Shown piece by piece: positions 7,376 through 16,641 of a DNA stretch of 64,000 nt (positions are counted from its first letter, which is position 1; every line of letters begins with the position of its first letter). The notes beneath the pieces were generated by a model, which was not told where the DNA came from, did no database searches, and saw only the letters and a program-made list of their open reading frames with translations. Source of the DNA: Pseudomonas sp. GD03944 (GTDB lineage: Bacteria > Pseudomonadota > Gammaproteobacteria > Pseudomonadales > Pseudomonadaceae); assembly GCF_029839275.1 (NCBI RefSeq), contig NZ_JAOCAH010000001.1, positions 558,001 through 622,000 on the forward strand, written 5' to 3'. The translations under genes were made by a program, and so were the position numbers.

Positions 7376-8068
7376 ATGTTCACCCTCACGCACCTGACCA
7401 CCCCGCCGCCCGAGTCCCTGAAGAGCCAGGTGCTGCAGATGGTGGTGGACTATTTCAGCGATATCAGCCCGGTGCCGCTGACGCCCAGCAACCCGCTGTA
7501 TCAGCTGTACCAGTACGTGATCGGCTACGAGGTGCACCTGTATCTGCAGGCCATGAACGGTGCGGAGGACAGCCCCACGCAGCTGATGCTGGCCCTGGAT
7601 GACCAGGACCCGTCCCAGGTGCTGGGCTTTGCGCTGTACCTGCCGAGCCAGGATGACTCCGAGGCGTGTACCTTGGCCTACATGGCGGTGCAGGCCAGCC
7701 ACCGGCGACGCGGCATCGCGCGTGCCATGCTGCAGCAGGTGGTGGCCGAGCGCCCCCACGTCGAGCTGGCGTGCGTGGCCGGCAAGGTGCCCTACTTCGA
7801 GGCCATGGGCTTTCAGGTGTTGGCGGCGAAGGGACCACAGGTGCTGATGAACACCCGCGCCCAGCGCTCGGACGGCATGGTCGCGGTGCAGGACCTGGCG
7901 CCGGTCTTTCAGTCCATCGAGGTGCGGCAGATCCATGCCTACCTGGTGAAACAGCACGGCCAGAAGGCCATGGGCGAGGCCGAGAAGAAACGCGACCGCC
8001 ACCTGGATCAGCTGGCTTACCAGGCCGAGCAACTGGTCCGTGAACGCCTGACGCCGACCCTGCACTGA
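7376..8068 (+). CDS. GNAT-family N-acetyltransferase
   Basis: A 230-residue protein starting MFTLTHLTTPPPES. The acetyl-CoA binding core is seen as LAYMAVQASHRRRGIARAMLQQVV (R-x-x-G-x-A motif), followed by FEAMGFQVL, a typical GNAT strand. An upstream ATG at 7343 would add 11 unlikely residues. The C-terminal 60 residues are charged and helical. The substrate is unknown. It stands alone, divergent from the PAAR operon. Confidence 0.8.
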   Translation: MFTLTHLTTPPPESLKSQVLQMVVDYFSDISPVPLTPSNPLYQLYQYVIGYEVHLYLQAMNGAEDSPTQLMLALDDQDPSQVLGFALYLPSQDDSEACTLAYMAVQASHRRRGIARAMLQQVVAERPHVELACVAGKVPYFEAMGFQVLAAKGPQVLMNTRAQRSDGMVAVQDLAPVFQSIEVRQIHAYLVKQHGQKAMGEAEKKRDRHLDQLAYQAEQLVRERLTPTLH

Positions 8069-8119
8069 GCAGGATACCCCGCCGACCTAATCGCGGACGG
8101 CAGGCGCCTGGGTACCTTC

Positions 8120-8147
8120 GGTGGAAAACGCTTCGCGGTTTTCCACC
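8120..8147. repeat. Palindrome GGTGGAAAAC/GTTTTCCACC, copy 1
   Basis: Perfect 10-bp arms around GCTTCGCG, followed by CTACG. An identical element is at 9813-9840, 1.7 kb away. This is a REP-like intergenic repeat. Confidence 0.75.
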
Positions 8148-8264
8148 CTACGCATTGGTGTCCATCACGTGCCGCGAGCTGATCCGCAGCGTTTTGCGTG
8201 GCCGGTCACGCGGCCCCGCAGGCCGATGCCCTACCCTGCTCCGATTCCCCCGGAGCAGACCGCG

Positions 8265-8432
8265 ATGAACGACGGTAGCAACCTGATCCTCTTCCTCGCC
8301 ACCCAGCTCCTGCTGCCCGCTGACCTGGGTTACGCCTATTGCCGGAGCAAGGGCAGTGCCACGCAGTCCTCGCAGGCAGGCGGTATGGCGATGGGCTTTC
8401 TTGCACGGCGTTTCGAGAACCCAGGCAAGTAG
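8265..8432 (+). CDS. Doubtful small ORF, 55 residues
   Basis: It starts MNDGSNLILFLATQLLLPADLGY and has GGAG 11 bases upstream. One hydrophobic segment at residues 7-17 is visible. No homologue is recognised and codon use is not decisive, so it may not be expressed. Confidence 0.25.
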   Translation: MNDGSNLILFLATQLLLPADLGYAYCRSKGSATQSSQAGGMAMGFLARRFENPGK

Positions 8433-8499
8433 AACCGGCAGCAGCCTGCCCTTTTCCGAACTGATCCGCACACTGTTCACGCTGGCAAGGAACCTGAAG

Positions 8500-8988
8500 A
8501 TGGACATCCGCTTTCTGACCCTCATGGAGTTTCAACGGGTCTATTTCTACCGATTCATCACGCTGGCCATTCTGGCGGCGATTGGTCTGGTGATCCTGTT
8601 CGGCGCTGCCACCGCGCCTGTTTCCGATCTGCTGTTCGTCGGGGGCGTGCTGCTGCTCATGGGCTGGCGTTTCGGCGTGGAATGCCTGCGCCTGAAAAAA
8701 TGCGGGCCGGCCTTTATCCACAACGATGAGCTGGTTATCTCCCGCGACGCCAATCGCCGGCAGATTCCGCTGACGAACATCCGCTCGGTTACGTCGAAGC
8801 ACAGCTTCTTCATGGTCCGGCGTTACCAGTCCTGGAGCGATCACCTGGCGTTTCTGGAGTTCACGCTGAACACCGGGGAGCGTGTCTACACGCTGGTCGA
8901 AAGTGCCGTTTTCGAGCGACCGGCAGCCAAGCAGAGCCTGGCCGCCCTTCAGGCCGCGGTGCTCGCCGCCAAGGTGAAAAACACCTGA
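8500..8988 (+). CDS. Small inner-membrane protein of unknown function
   Basis: 162 residues from the ATG at 8500 (MDIRFLTLMEFQRVYFYRF), with AAGGA 8 bases upstream. Two membrane helices lie at about 20-40 and 43-62 (ILAAIGLVILFGAA; LLFVGGVLLLMGW). The rest is soluble and strand-rich, with LVISRDANRRQIPLTNIRSV, a pattern seen in bacterial PH-like membrane proteins. The domain guess is weak. It ends 3 bases before the convergent methyltransferase gene. Confidence 0.7.
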   Translation: MDIRFLTLMEFQRVYFYRFITLAILAAIGLVILFGAATAPVSDLLFVGGVLLLMGWRFGVECLRLKKCGPAFIHNDELVISRDANRRQIPLTNIRSVTSKHSFFMVRRYQSWSDHLAFLEFTLNTGERVYTLVESAVFERPAAKQSLAALQAAVLAAKVKNT

Positions 8989-8991
8989 CGG

Positions 8992-9735
8992 CTACTTCTT
9001 CACGCAGGCAAACAGCGCGTTCCCGGACGCGTTATCCCAGGGAGTCAGCTTCTCGTAGTCATGCGCCAGCACGTGCACCTCGAAGTACGGTTCCAGCAAC
9101 GTCTGCAGCTCGGTGAAGCTCACGGCGACCATGGGGTGCTCGTCGTGCCAGACCTGGGTTTCGCCTGCCACGGTGCGTTCGATACGCAGCCTGAGCGATT
9201 GCCGCTCGCCCTCCCCAGCGTAGTGCCAACCGGAGCTGAAGCTGAACAGACCGTCTTCGTGCCGGGCGGTGTGGGTAACGAACGAGGCATTGTCGATCCG
9301 CCGCTTGTCGACGGCGTTGAAGCAGAACACGCCGCCCGCGGCCAGCGCCTCATGCACGCTGGCGATGCAGGCCTTTAGCCGGTCGAGGCTGCCGCTGTAG
9401 TGGATGGAGTACAGGAAACAGGTGATCAGGTCCGCCGGCTCATCCACGGTGAAACCGCACATGTCCTGCCGGGCGAAGCGCGCTTCCGGGCAGCGGATGG
9501 CAGCCCTGTCCAGCATGGGCTGGTTGATGTCCAGGCCGCCGCTCGTATAGCCGGCATCGATGAAATGCCGGACATGGGGGCCGGTGCCGCAGGCCAGGTC
9601 GAGGTGGCGCTTGCCGCCATTGCCGAACAGCTGGTGCAGCCGGTGCACGCAATGGCTTTGCGCTTGGTAGTCGATATCGGCGCACATCAGGTCGTAGTAA
9701 CCCGACAGGTCGGTGTAGAGGGCATTGCCAGACAT
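8992..9735 (-). CDS. Class I SAM-dependent methyltransferase
   Basis: 247 residues from MSGNALYTDLSGYYDLM. The SAM-binding loop is HLDLACGTGPHVRHF (about 45-59), followed by GGLDINQPML (acidic residue binding the SAM ribose) and ARQDMCGF. The N-terminal YTDLSGYYDLM resembles small-molecule methyltransferases. An upstream in-frame ATG at 9783 lies in non-conserved sequence and is rejected. The substrate is unknown. Confidence 0.82.
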   Translation of the reverse strand: MSGNALYTDLSGYYDLMCADIDYQAQSHCVHRLHQLFGNGGKRHLDLACGTGPHVRHFIDAGYTSGGLDINQPMLDRAAIRCPEARFARQDMCGFTVDEPADLITCFLYSIHYSGSLDRLKACIASVHEALAAGGVFCFNAVDKRRIDNASFVTHTARHEDGLFSFSSGWHYAGEGERQSLRLRIERTVAGETQVWHDEHPMVAVSFTELQTLLEPYFEVHVLAHDYEKLTPWDNASGNALFACVKK

Positions 9736-9812
9736 GGGAGACCTGAGGGGGGTGTTAACCGGGGTGCGGCGGGCGCGCATCATATATCACGCCATGGCCG
9801 GGAGGCACCGGT

Positions 9813-9840
9813 GGTGGAAAACGCTTCGCGGTTTTCCACC
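9813..9840. repeat. Palindrome GGTGGAAAAC/GTTTTCCACC, copy 2
   Basis: Same 28-bp palindrome as at 8120-8147, again followed by CTACG, between the methyltransferase and ion channel genes. The two copies bracket the 8500-9735 gene pair. Confidence 0.75.
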
Positions 9841-9946
9841 CTACGGGAAGATCACCCATCCCGCTGACACCGCCGCAAACGGTGCACTAGACTGCCACGG
9901 CAGCGCCCCTCGGCCTGTCTTGTATCCCTTTGCCGGCTGACATCCG

Positions 9947-10609
9947 ATGCCCAAGCTCCACCACTACCTGATCCGCTACCCCTCGGCGAGCCTGCTGTTC
10001 GTGCAGTTGCTGGGGATCGTGCTGTACCCGTTCATGGAGACGCTGTCTGAAGGCCGTGCCATCATCGGCGCCTTCGGCATCGTGGTATTGGCCATGTCGC
10101 TGCGCATGGTGCGGCGCGGCCCGACCATCAAGTGGATCGCCTTCACCCAGGCCGCGTGCATCCTGGCATTGACCGTGGCCGCCGAATTCGATGACAGCAA
10201 GCCGCTGGTATTGCTGCTGGCGGCCCTGGAATCGAGCTTCTACTTCTACGCCGCCGCCAGCCTGATTGCCTACATGATGGAGGACCAGCGCGCGAGCACG
10301 GACGAGCTGTTCGCCGTCGGCGCCACCTTCACCCTGCTGGCCTGGGCCTTCGCCCATGCCTACTCGGTCTGCCAGTTGCTGATTCCTGGCAGTTTCACCG
10401 CCGCCCTCAACCCCGAGGCCGCACGCACCTGGGTCGAATTGCTGTTCCTGAGCTTCAGTACCCTGTCCGGCGTGGGCATGGGCGACATCCTGCCGATCAA
10501 GCCCTTCGCCCGGGCGCTGGTGATGCTCGAGCAGTTCACCGGGGTCATGTACATCGCCCTGGTGGTCACCCGCCTGATCGGCCTGACGATTCGCACGCGG
10601 CAATACTGA
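9947..10609 (+). CDS. Potassium-channel-like membrane protein
   Basis: 220 residues with about five hydrophobic segments and a pore-loop pattern near the C-terminus: LLFLSFSTLSGVGMGDILPIKPFARALVMLEQFTGVMY. This matches the two-helix ion-channel domain, with the selectivity filter seen as SGVGMGD instead of the usual TVGYGD. The Gly-x-Gly-x-Asp skeleton is kept while the Tyr is Met. It likely conducts a monovalent cation across the inner membrane, but selectivity cannot be predicted. It is a single gene between an intergenic palindrome and an AT-rich promoter region. Confidence 0.75.
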   Translation: MPKLHHYLIRYPSASLLFVQLLGIVLYPFMETLSEGRAIIGAFGIVVLAMSLRMVRRGPTIKWIAFTQAACILALTVAAEFDDSKPLVLLLAALESSFYFYAAASLIAYMMEDQRASTDELFAVGATFTLLAWAFAHAYSVCQLLIPGSFTAALNPEAARTWVELLFLSFSTLSGVGMGDILPIKPFARALVMLEQFTGVMYIALVVTRLIGLTIRTRQY

Positions 10610-10888
10610 CCCACTGATGCCGTCGCGTCGCCCGCTCTTCGCTTGCTGCATGCAAAGCAGGCGGCGCTGCAGGTTGCCATCACCAAGTCATCACACAACC
10701 ACACCAGCACCCGAGTCATAGCGGTATCCAACAAAAATTATTAATTCATTAAATATCAGATAGTTAAACAACAGCCAGCTGCTGTGTTTTTATAAATCAG
10801 ACGAAAGCACGCACAAAGTCATCGTACATCTTGTAGGTTTATTGGCGCCGCGTACGCGGCTCGACAACAACAATAAGGACTACCTCCC
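10610..10888. promoter_or_regulatory. AT-rich intergenic region, likely promoter of the SMP-30 gene
   Basis: Bases about 10730-10800 are strikingly AT-rich for this genome (TTATTAATTCATTAAATATC). AAGGAC precedes the ATG at 10889. I cannot assign a confident -35/-10 pair. No gene is visible. Confidence 0.4.
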
Positions 10889-11980
10889 ATGCACGATGAA
10901 CGACATCCTGACGACTCGCGTCGCCGGTTTCTCAAGCAATCGCTGGTCTGTTCCGTCGCCGTTGCCGGTGCAGGCATGCTGCTCCCGCGCCTGGCCGCTG
11001 CCGGCGATCCCCTGAGCCTGCGCTACCCAGATCCCTCGGTCAGCGTACTGGACGACAGTTTCCTGGACTTGCGCCTGTTTAACGCCAGCGTCGAGAAGCT
11101 CGCCGATGGTTTGCGCTGGGCCGAAGGTCCGGTGTGGTTTGGCGATGGCCGCTACCTGTTGCTCAGCGACATTCCCAACAACCGCATCGTGCGCTGGGAC
11201 GAGATCAGCCAGTCGCTGGGGGTCTATCGCGAGCCATCGAACTATTCCAATGGCCTGGCCCGGGACAACGAAGGCCGTCTGATCGCCTGCGAGGGCTCGA
11301 CGACTCAGGGACTGGGCCGCCGTATCACCCGTACCGAACACGACGGCAGCATCACCGTGCTCGCCGACAACCACGAAGGCAAGCGCTTCAACTCACCCAA
11401 CGATGTCGTGGTCAAGCGCGACGGTTCGATCTGGTTCACCGACCCACCTTTCCAGGCCGGCAACGAATACGAAGGCCACAAGATCCAGACCGAACTCCCC
11501 CATGGCGTGTACCGCATCGACGGCCAGAGCCTGAAGGTCACCCGCGTCATCGACGATCTCGCCGGCCCCAACGGCCTGTGCTTTTCCCCGGACGAGGCGA
11601 CCCTTTACATCGTGGAAGGTCGTGCCAAGCCCAATCGCCTGGTCTGGGCCTACCCGGTCAATTCAGACGGCACACTGGGTCAGCGCAAAACGCATATCGA
11701 GGCGAGCGCCTTCGGTGCGCTCGATGGCATCAAGTGCGACGAGGCTGGCAACCTCTGGTGTGGCTGGGGCAGCAACGGTTCTCCCCAGGCCAAGCCGGAA
11801 GAGCTCGACGGCGTTCGCGTATTCAACCCTCAAGGCAAGGCCATCGGCCACATCAGCCTGCCGGAGCGCTGCGCCAACCTGTGCTTCGGCGGGGCGAGTG
11901 GTAATCGGCTCTTCATGGCCAGCAGCCACTCGATCTACTCGCTCTACGTGAACACCCGCGGCGCCACGTTCATCAAGTAA
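10889..11980 (+). CDS. Tat-exported SMP-30/gluconolactonase-family protein
   Basis: 363 residues with a twin-arginine signal (DDSRRRFLKQS, then VAVAGAGMLLP and a cleavage site near LAAAG). The mature part is a six-bladed propeller of the SMP-30/gluconolactonase family, with LRWAEGPVW (metal-binding Glu), SPNDVVVKRDGSIWFTDP and GPNGLCFSPDE. Family members hydrolyse sugar lactones or related esters using one divalent metal. Tat export implies folding with cofactor before transport to the periplasm. The substrate is unknown and no sugar-pathway genes adjoin it. Confidence 0.88.
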   Translation: MHDERHPDDSRRRFLKQSLVCSVAVAGAGMLLPRLAAAGDPLSLRYPDPSVSVLDDSFLDLRLFNASVEKLADGLRWAEGPVWFGDGRYLLLSDIPNNRIVRWDEISQSLGVYREPSNYSNGLARDNEGRLIACEGSTTQGLGRRITRTEHDGSITVLADNHEGKRFNSPNDVVVKRDGSIWFTDPPFQAGNEYEGHKIQTELPHGVYRIDGQSLKVTRVIDDLAGPNGLCFSPDEATLYIVEGRAKPNRLVWAYPVNSDGTLGQRKTHIEASAFGALDGIKCDEAGNLWCGWGSNGSPQAKPEELDGVRVFNPQGKAIGHISLPERCANLCFGGASGNRLFMASSHSIYSLYVNTRGATFIK

Positions 11981-12135
11981 GGCCGGTCTGTTACGGCGAA
12001 CCAGAGGCCGCTTTCCTGGTTCGCCGTGCCTGGGACCAGGCGTGCGCGGCAACAACCCACCCTCTCCGCTAGGCATGACGAGCAGCCCTGCGTACCATCC
12101 GACGCACCACACGCTGTCGACAAGGATGTTCGTAG

Positions 12136-13194
12136 ATGACCCGCTGGATAGACAAACCGTCGCTGGACAGCAGCGATCTCATTGATCAAACCGTCGAAAT
12201 CTCGCAGCGCTTTCTCAAGCGCTACGCATCCCTGATCATCAAGGCGGGCCCGCCCCTGATGGGGTTCGCGATCTTCCTGTTCTACTTCCACCAGCACCGT
12301 TTTTACCCGACCTTCGACCTCTTTCAGTTTTCTTCCCTTTTGCTGGCGGCATCGGTCATCGGGTTTGCTGTGGTAGGAACATCGGTTGCGCTGCTGTTCA
12401 TCGCCGGCAGTTGGATGTTTCATGGCTATCTCAACTCACCGACAATCAAGGAAGAGCTGAAGTACCAGCGTCCTCGCGATGATCGGCAAAGCACTCACTT
12501 TGTCTTGAAGCTGTTTGTCTTACTTTATTTCCTGCCTTTTGCTGGCACGGCAGTGACGCTTACTTATGTGACGTTCAACCACGCATCGTTATTCAACAGC
12601 GCCCTTCTTATCCTTCCAGCCCTGATGACGCTGATTTCAGGACTGATTCTACAAAAGCTGTTCGCACTGGACCGCTTCAGTTTTCTGCGTTTCATGTGGG
12701 CGAGCTACTTCTCAACGCTGGTCATCGCCTTTTTCAGCATACTGACCATTCGTGATGCCTCCAGCCATCTTGAGACTATATCCAACGACCTGTTCCAAGT
12801 TGCATCCGTATACGCCGTCCCGCTCGCCGTCAGCGTGGTGGCCAGCGTATGTGCGCTGAGCTATGTCGCAGGCTGGAACTATGCGTTGCATGTCTGCTGT
12901 TTTTTCGGACTGTTAATCGCCTTCTACAGTGGCGCACTCACCGTCCTGCCCGAAAGAACCGTCAGCAGTCTGGGCCTTGGCCATTACCAGGCCGAACAGA
13001 TCATTTTCAACGACGCCTACTGTGATACGCCCACCCGGCAAACATTGGCGTTAAGCGAAAGCTGCACGCTAAAAGATGTGCACGTTGTCTGGCTGATGGG
13101 CGACACGCTCTCCTACAAGGCCACCAAGACAAGCGAGCAACTGATCCAGGTGCCGACGCGGTTCATCAAGGCGGTGATCAAGGCGGTGGACTGA
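12136..13194 (+). CDS. Polytopic membrane protein of unknown function
   Basis: 352 residues; AAGGATG lies about ten bases before the ATG. Roughly seven hydrophobic segments are visible (such as LLLAASVIGFAVVGTSVALLF, LFVLLYFLPFAGTAVTL and LILPALMTLISGLIL), followed by a soluble C-terminal region of about 75 residues with a Cys pair (DAYCDTP, SESCTL). I do not recognise the family. It is slightly lower in GC than its neighbours. Confidence 0.7.
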   Translation: MTRWIDKPSLDSSDLIDQTVEISQRFLKRYASLIIKAGPPLMGFAIFLFYFHQHRFYPTFDLFQFSSLLLAASVIGFAVVGTSVALLFIAGSWMFHGYLNSPTIKEELKYQRPRDDRQSTHFVLKLFVLLYFLPFAGTAVTLTYVTFNHASLFNSALLILPALMTLISGLILQKLFALDRFSFLRFMWASYFSTLVIAFFSILTIRDASSHLETISNDLFQVASVYAVPLAVSVVASVCALSYVAGWNYALHVCCFFGLLIAFYSGALTVLPERTVSSLGLGHYQAEQIIFNDAYCDTPTRQTLALSESCTLKDVHVVWLMGDTLSYKATKTSEQLIQVPTRFIKAVIKAVD

Positions 13195-13220
13195 CGCACA
13201 ACACCACTGGCCGGAAGATC

Positions 13221-13268
13221 GTTCCCACGCTCCGCGTGGGAATGCAGCCCCCGACGCTCTGCGTCGGC
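13221..13268. repeat. Double-palindrome intergenic repeat (TTCCCACG/CGTGGGAA)
   Basis: TTCCCACG CTC CG CGTGGGAA is followed by a second palindrome, GACGC TCT GCGTC. The same bipartite element recurs at 16215, 16374, 17814, 17973 and in reverse at about 23358. It is a REP-type family. Confidence 0.75.
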
Positions 13269-13451
13269 TACGCAGCTCAAGGCTCGGCGCGTCCCAAGAA
13301 GCGCACCTACACAGAGCCTGAGCACGATCAGGCGATTTCCAACGCCCCACCTACCCAATCACCACCGTCCGGCACATGCCGGATGCCGTGCTGGCGGTAG
13401 GTCGGTACAATGCGCGTCTTGACCGTGCCTCAGCCCCTATAAAGAAAAATC

Positions 13452-15455
13452 ATGTCCTTGCCCAAACACCACCTGGAACTGCTCAGCCCTGCCCGTGACG
13501 TGGCCATCGCCCGCGAGGCGATCCTGCATGGGGCGGATGCCGTGTATATCGGCGGCCCGAGCTTCGGCGCCCGTCACAACGCCTGCAACGAGGTGAGCGA
13601 TATCGCCGGGCTGGTGGAGTTCGCCCGGCGCTACCACGCCCGCGTGTTCACCACGATCAACACCATCCTGCATGACGACGAGCTGGAGCCGGCGCGCGCG
13701 CTGATCCACCAGCTCTACGACGCGGGTGTGGACGCGCTGATCGTGCAGGACCTGGGGGTGCTGGACCTGGACATTCCCCCCATCGAGCTGCATGCCAGCA
13801 CCCAGACCGACATCCGCACCCTGGGCCGGGCCAAGTTCCTCGATCAGGCGGGCTTCTCCCAGCTGGTGCTGGCCCGTGAGCTGAACCTGCAGGAAATCCG
13901 CGCCATCGCCGATGAAACCGATGCGGCCATCGAGTTCTTCATCCACGGTGCGCTGTGCGTGGCGTTCTCCGGGCAGTGCAACATCTCCCACGCCCAGACC
14001 GGCCGCAGCGCCAACCGCGGCGACTGCTCCCAGGCCTGCCGCCTGCCCTACACCCTCAAGGATGAGAAAGGCGGGGTGATCGCCTACGAGAAGCACCTGC
14101 TGTCGATGAAGGACAACAACCAGAGCGCCAACCTGCGCGCCCTGGTCGAGGCCGGTGTGCGCTCGTTCAAGATCGAGGGGCGCTACAAGGATGTGGCCTA
14201 CGTGAAGAACATCACCGCCCACTACCGCCGCGAACTCGACGCCATCCTCGAAGACCGCCCGGATTTGGCCCGCGCCTCCAGCGGCCGTACCGCGCACTTT
14301 TTCGTGCCCGACCCGGACAAGACCTTCCACCGGGGCAGCACCGATTACTTCGTCACTGAACGCAAGGTGGACATTGGCGCCTTCGACTCGCCGACCTTCA
14401 CCGGCCTGGCGGTCGGCCATGTGGAGAAGGTCAACAAGCGCGACCTGATCGCCGTCACCCATGAGCCGCTGTCCAACGGCGACGGCCTCAATGTGCTGGT
14501 CAAGCGCGAGGTGGTGGGTTTCCGCGCCAACATCGCCGAGCCCAAGGGCGAGTTCGAGGAAGACGGCGAGAAGCGCTACCGCTACCGCGTCGAGCCCAAC
14601 GAAATGCCCGCCGGCCTCTTCCGCCTGCGCCCGAATCACCCGCTGAGCCGCAACCTCGACCACAACTGGCAGCAGGCTCTGCAGAAGACCAGCGCCGAGC
14701 GCCGCATCGGCGTGCAGTGGAAGGCCGAGCTGCGCGAAGAGCGCCTGACCCTGACCGCCCTCAGCGAAGACGGCGTGCGGGTCAGCGTCAGCCAGGACGG
14801 TCCCTTCGGCGCCGCGAACAAGCCGGAGCAGGCGCTGGAAGGCCTGCGCGACCTGCTGACCCAGCTCGGCACCACCATTTACCACGCCCAGGGCGTCGAG
14901 CTGGATGCGCCGCAAGCGTTCTTCGTGCCCAACTCCCAGCTCAAGGCCCTGCGCCGCGAAGCCATCGATGCGCTAACCGACGCCCGCGTCGCCGCTCACC
15001 CGCGCGGCAGCCGCAAGGCCGAAAGCAGCCCACCGCCAGTGTACCCGGAATCGCACCTGTCGTTCCTGGCCAACGTGTACAACCACAAGGCCCGCGAGTT
15101 CTACCATCGCCATGGTGTACAGCTGATCGATGCGGCCTACGAGGCCCACGAAGAGCCAGGCGAAGTGCCGGTGATGATCACCAAGCACTGCCTGCGCTTC
15201 TCCTTCAACCTGTGCCCGAAACAGGCAAAGGGCGTTACCGGCGTGAAGACCAAGGTCGCGCCGATGCAGTTGATCCACGGCGACGAGGTGCTGACCCTGA
15301 AATTCGACTGCAAGCCGTGCGAAATGCACGTGGTCGGCAAGATGAAGGGCCATATCCTCGACCTGCCGCAACCCGGTAGCGCGGCAACTCAGGTAGTCGG
15401 GCACATTTCGCCGGACGACCTGCTCAAGACCATCCGCCCCCGCGCGCCGCACTGA
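13452..15455 (+). CDS. rlhA: Peptidase U32-family protein, probable 23S rRNA C2501 hydroxylation enzyme RlhA
   Basis: 667 residues. The N-terminal half is a U32 domain (LELLSPARDVAIAREAILHGADAVYIGG) with the family signature EFFIHGALCVAFSGQCNIS near 158-176 and further Cys residues (GDCSQACRLPY) that can bind an Fe-S cluster. The long C-terminal region with KHCLRFSFNLCP and FDCKPCEMHV adds another Cys set. Length and layout match E. coli YdcP/RlhA (653 residues), which makes 5-hydroxycytidine at C2501 of 23S rRNA, rather than the shorter TrhP/YegQ type. It is a monocistronic gene. Confidence 0.82.
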   Translation: MSLPKHHLELLSPARDVAIAREAILHGADAVYIGGPSFGARHNACNEVSDIAGLVEFARRYHARVFTTINTILHDDELEPARALIHQLYDAGVDALIVQDLGVLDLDIPPIELHASTQTDIRTLGRAKFLDQAGFSQLVLARELNLQEIRAIADETDAAIEFFIHGALCVAFSGQCNISHAQTGRSANRGDCSQACRLPYTLKDEKGGVIAYEKHLLSMKDNNQSANLRALVEAGVRSFKIEGRYKDVAYVKNITAHYRRELDAILEDRPDLARASSGRTAHFFVPDPDKTFHRGSTDYFVTERKVDIGAFDSPTFTGLAVGHVEKVNKRDLIAVTHEPLSNGDGLNVLVKREVVGFRANIAEPKGEFEEDGEKRYRYRVEPNEMPAGLFRLRPNHPLSRNLDHNWQQALQKTSAERRIGVQWKAELREERLTLTALSEDGVRVSVSQDGPFGAANKPEQALEGLRDLLTQLGTTIYHAQGVELDAPQAFFVPNSQLKALRREAIDALTDARVAAHPRGSRKAESSPPPVYPESHLSFLANVYNHKAREFYHRHGVQLIDAAYEAHEEPGEVPVMITKHCLRFSFNLCPKQAKGVTGVKTKVAPMQLIHGDEVLTLKFDCKPCEMHVVGKMKGHILDLPQPGSAATQVVGHISPDDLLKTIRPRAPH

Positions 15456-15609
15456 CCGCACCGGGGCGGCCCAGGCCGCCCCGCCTTGCGTAACACCCTG
15501 GACGCGAACCACCTCGTAAAATCGCCACCCGACTTTGGGCAACCGCGGCGATTACGGGTATAAACACCGCCGCAACCGGCCCCTTCCCCCGACATCAGCA
15601 TGGAGCGCT

Positions 15610-16095
15610 ATGTACTACGCACGCGAAGCCGAAAGAGACCACCTCTACACCCGTTCGATCTGTTCGATCCTGTTGATGATCCCGCTGCTGGTCATCATAT
15701 TCCTGTCGAAAGACCACGGCATCCGCTATGGCCTGGTCACCGCCAGCCCAGTGCCTGTTACCGGGGTGGTGACAGAAGTGGAACTCCCGGAAGGCATGGA
15801 TACCCAGAAGCACGTCTTCTACACCTACACCACCGCTGACGGCGACACGCAGGAAGGCAGCTACCGCTACCCCAAACGCCTGGAAGAAAGCGTCTTCGAA
15901 GTGGGCCAGCCGCTGGAGATTACCTATTCGGGCTGGAGCGCGATCCAGAGCTACCCCAGCGACCAGATCGAAAACCAGGACGTCAACTTCTACCTGCTCG
16001 TCGGCTGCTTCATCGGCCTGCTGATCCTCGCCCTGACCTTCGCCCGGGGCGTGGCCGCCATCTTCACCCACAAGGAAGAAGATCGGCGGTACTGA
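15610..16095 (+). CDS. DUF3592-like membrane protein
   Basis: 161 residues from MYYAREAERDHLYTR; ATGGAG precedes it. A helix at about 18-35 (ILLMIPLLVIIFLS) and another near 130-150 (FYLLVGCFIGLLILALTFARG) bracket a periplasmic domain with FYTYTTADGDTQEGSYRYP and the GQPLEITYSGW ending, the pattern of DUF3592 proteins. Function unknown. An upstream ATG at 15535 lies in unsupported sequence. Confidence 0.72.
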   Translation: MYYAREAERDHLYTRSICSILLMIPLLVIIFLSKDHGIRYGLVTASPVPVTGVVTEVELPEGMDTQKHVFYTYTTADGDTQEGSYRYPKRLEESVFEVGQPLEITYSGWSAIQSYPSDQIENQDVNFYLLVGCFIGLLILALTFARGVAAIFTHKEEDRRY

Positions 16096-16641
16096 GGCAG
16101 GGGTTCTAGCACCAGGACCTGAGAGTCGTCCGGATCTAGAAGCTCGCGGGCAAGCCCGCTCCTACAAAGGCGACCGGGCCCGACTGTAGGAGAGGCCTTG
16201 GCCTCGAGCTTGATCGTTCCCACGCTCCGCGTGGGCACGCATCCAAGGACGCTCTGCGTCCGCTACGGAATGTCGGTTGCCCGATCTACCGCTTGTGACG
16301 CAGACCGTCACGGGATTTTGGCTACCACGCAGAGCGTGGGAGCCATCAGTTATCCGCCACCCCTTCATCTGATCGTTCCCACGCTCCGCGTGGGAATGCA
16401 GCCCCGGACGCTCTGCGTCCGCCACGGATTGCAGGTTGCCAGCTCCTGCGTTGGTGATAAGCAATGCATGCCGGCAAACCTCTCATGTCAAGGTTCGCCG
16501 GCGAGAAACCCTTGATCTAGAGCCTCCAGACAAACCATTGCCGGCGTCGATGTTTACCATCACCCCAATGAAGTTCTCTTAAAAATCCACGCCCGTAACA
16601 TCTGCTCCATACCAACCCAATACACCCCGGAGCACACCATC
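16096..16641. repeat. Repeat-filled leader region A of the duplicated locus
   Basis: No gene. It contains a GAGCTCGCGGGCAAG-type palindrome (near 16140-16165), double palindromes at 16215-16262 and 16374-16421, a reversed copy near 16300-16350, and a promoter-proximal stretch (about 16515-16640). From about 16138 onwards it matches region B (17740-18205) almost base for base, including the last 100 bases before the ATG. Confidence 0.75.

Larger units (their letters stand above)
8069..8499. other. Mostly non-coding region with one palindrome and one doubtful small ORF
   Basis: The 430 bases hold a perfect 10-bp palindrome (8120-8147) and a weak 55-codon ORF (8265-8432). I see no RNA gene. The next gene's Shine-Dalgarno, AAGGA, is at its right end. 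Confidence 0.4.
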
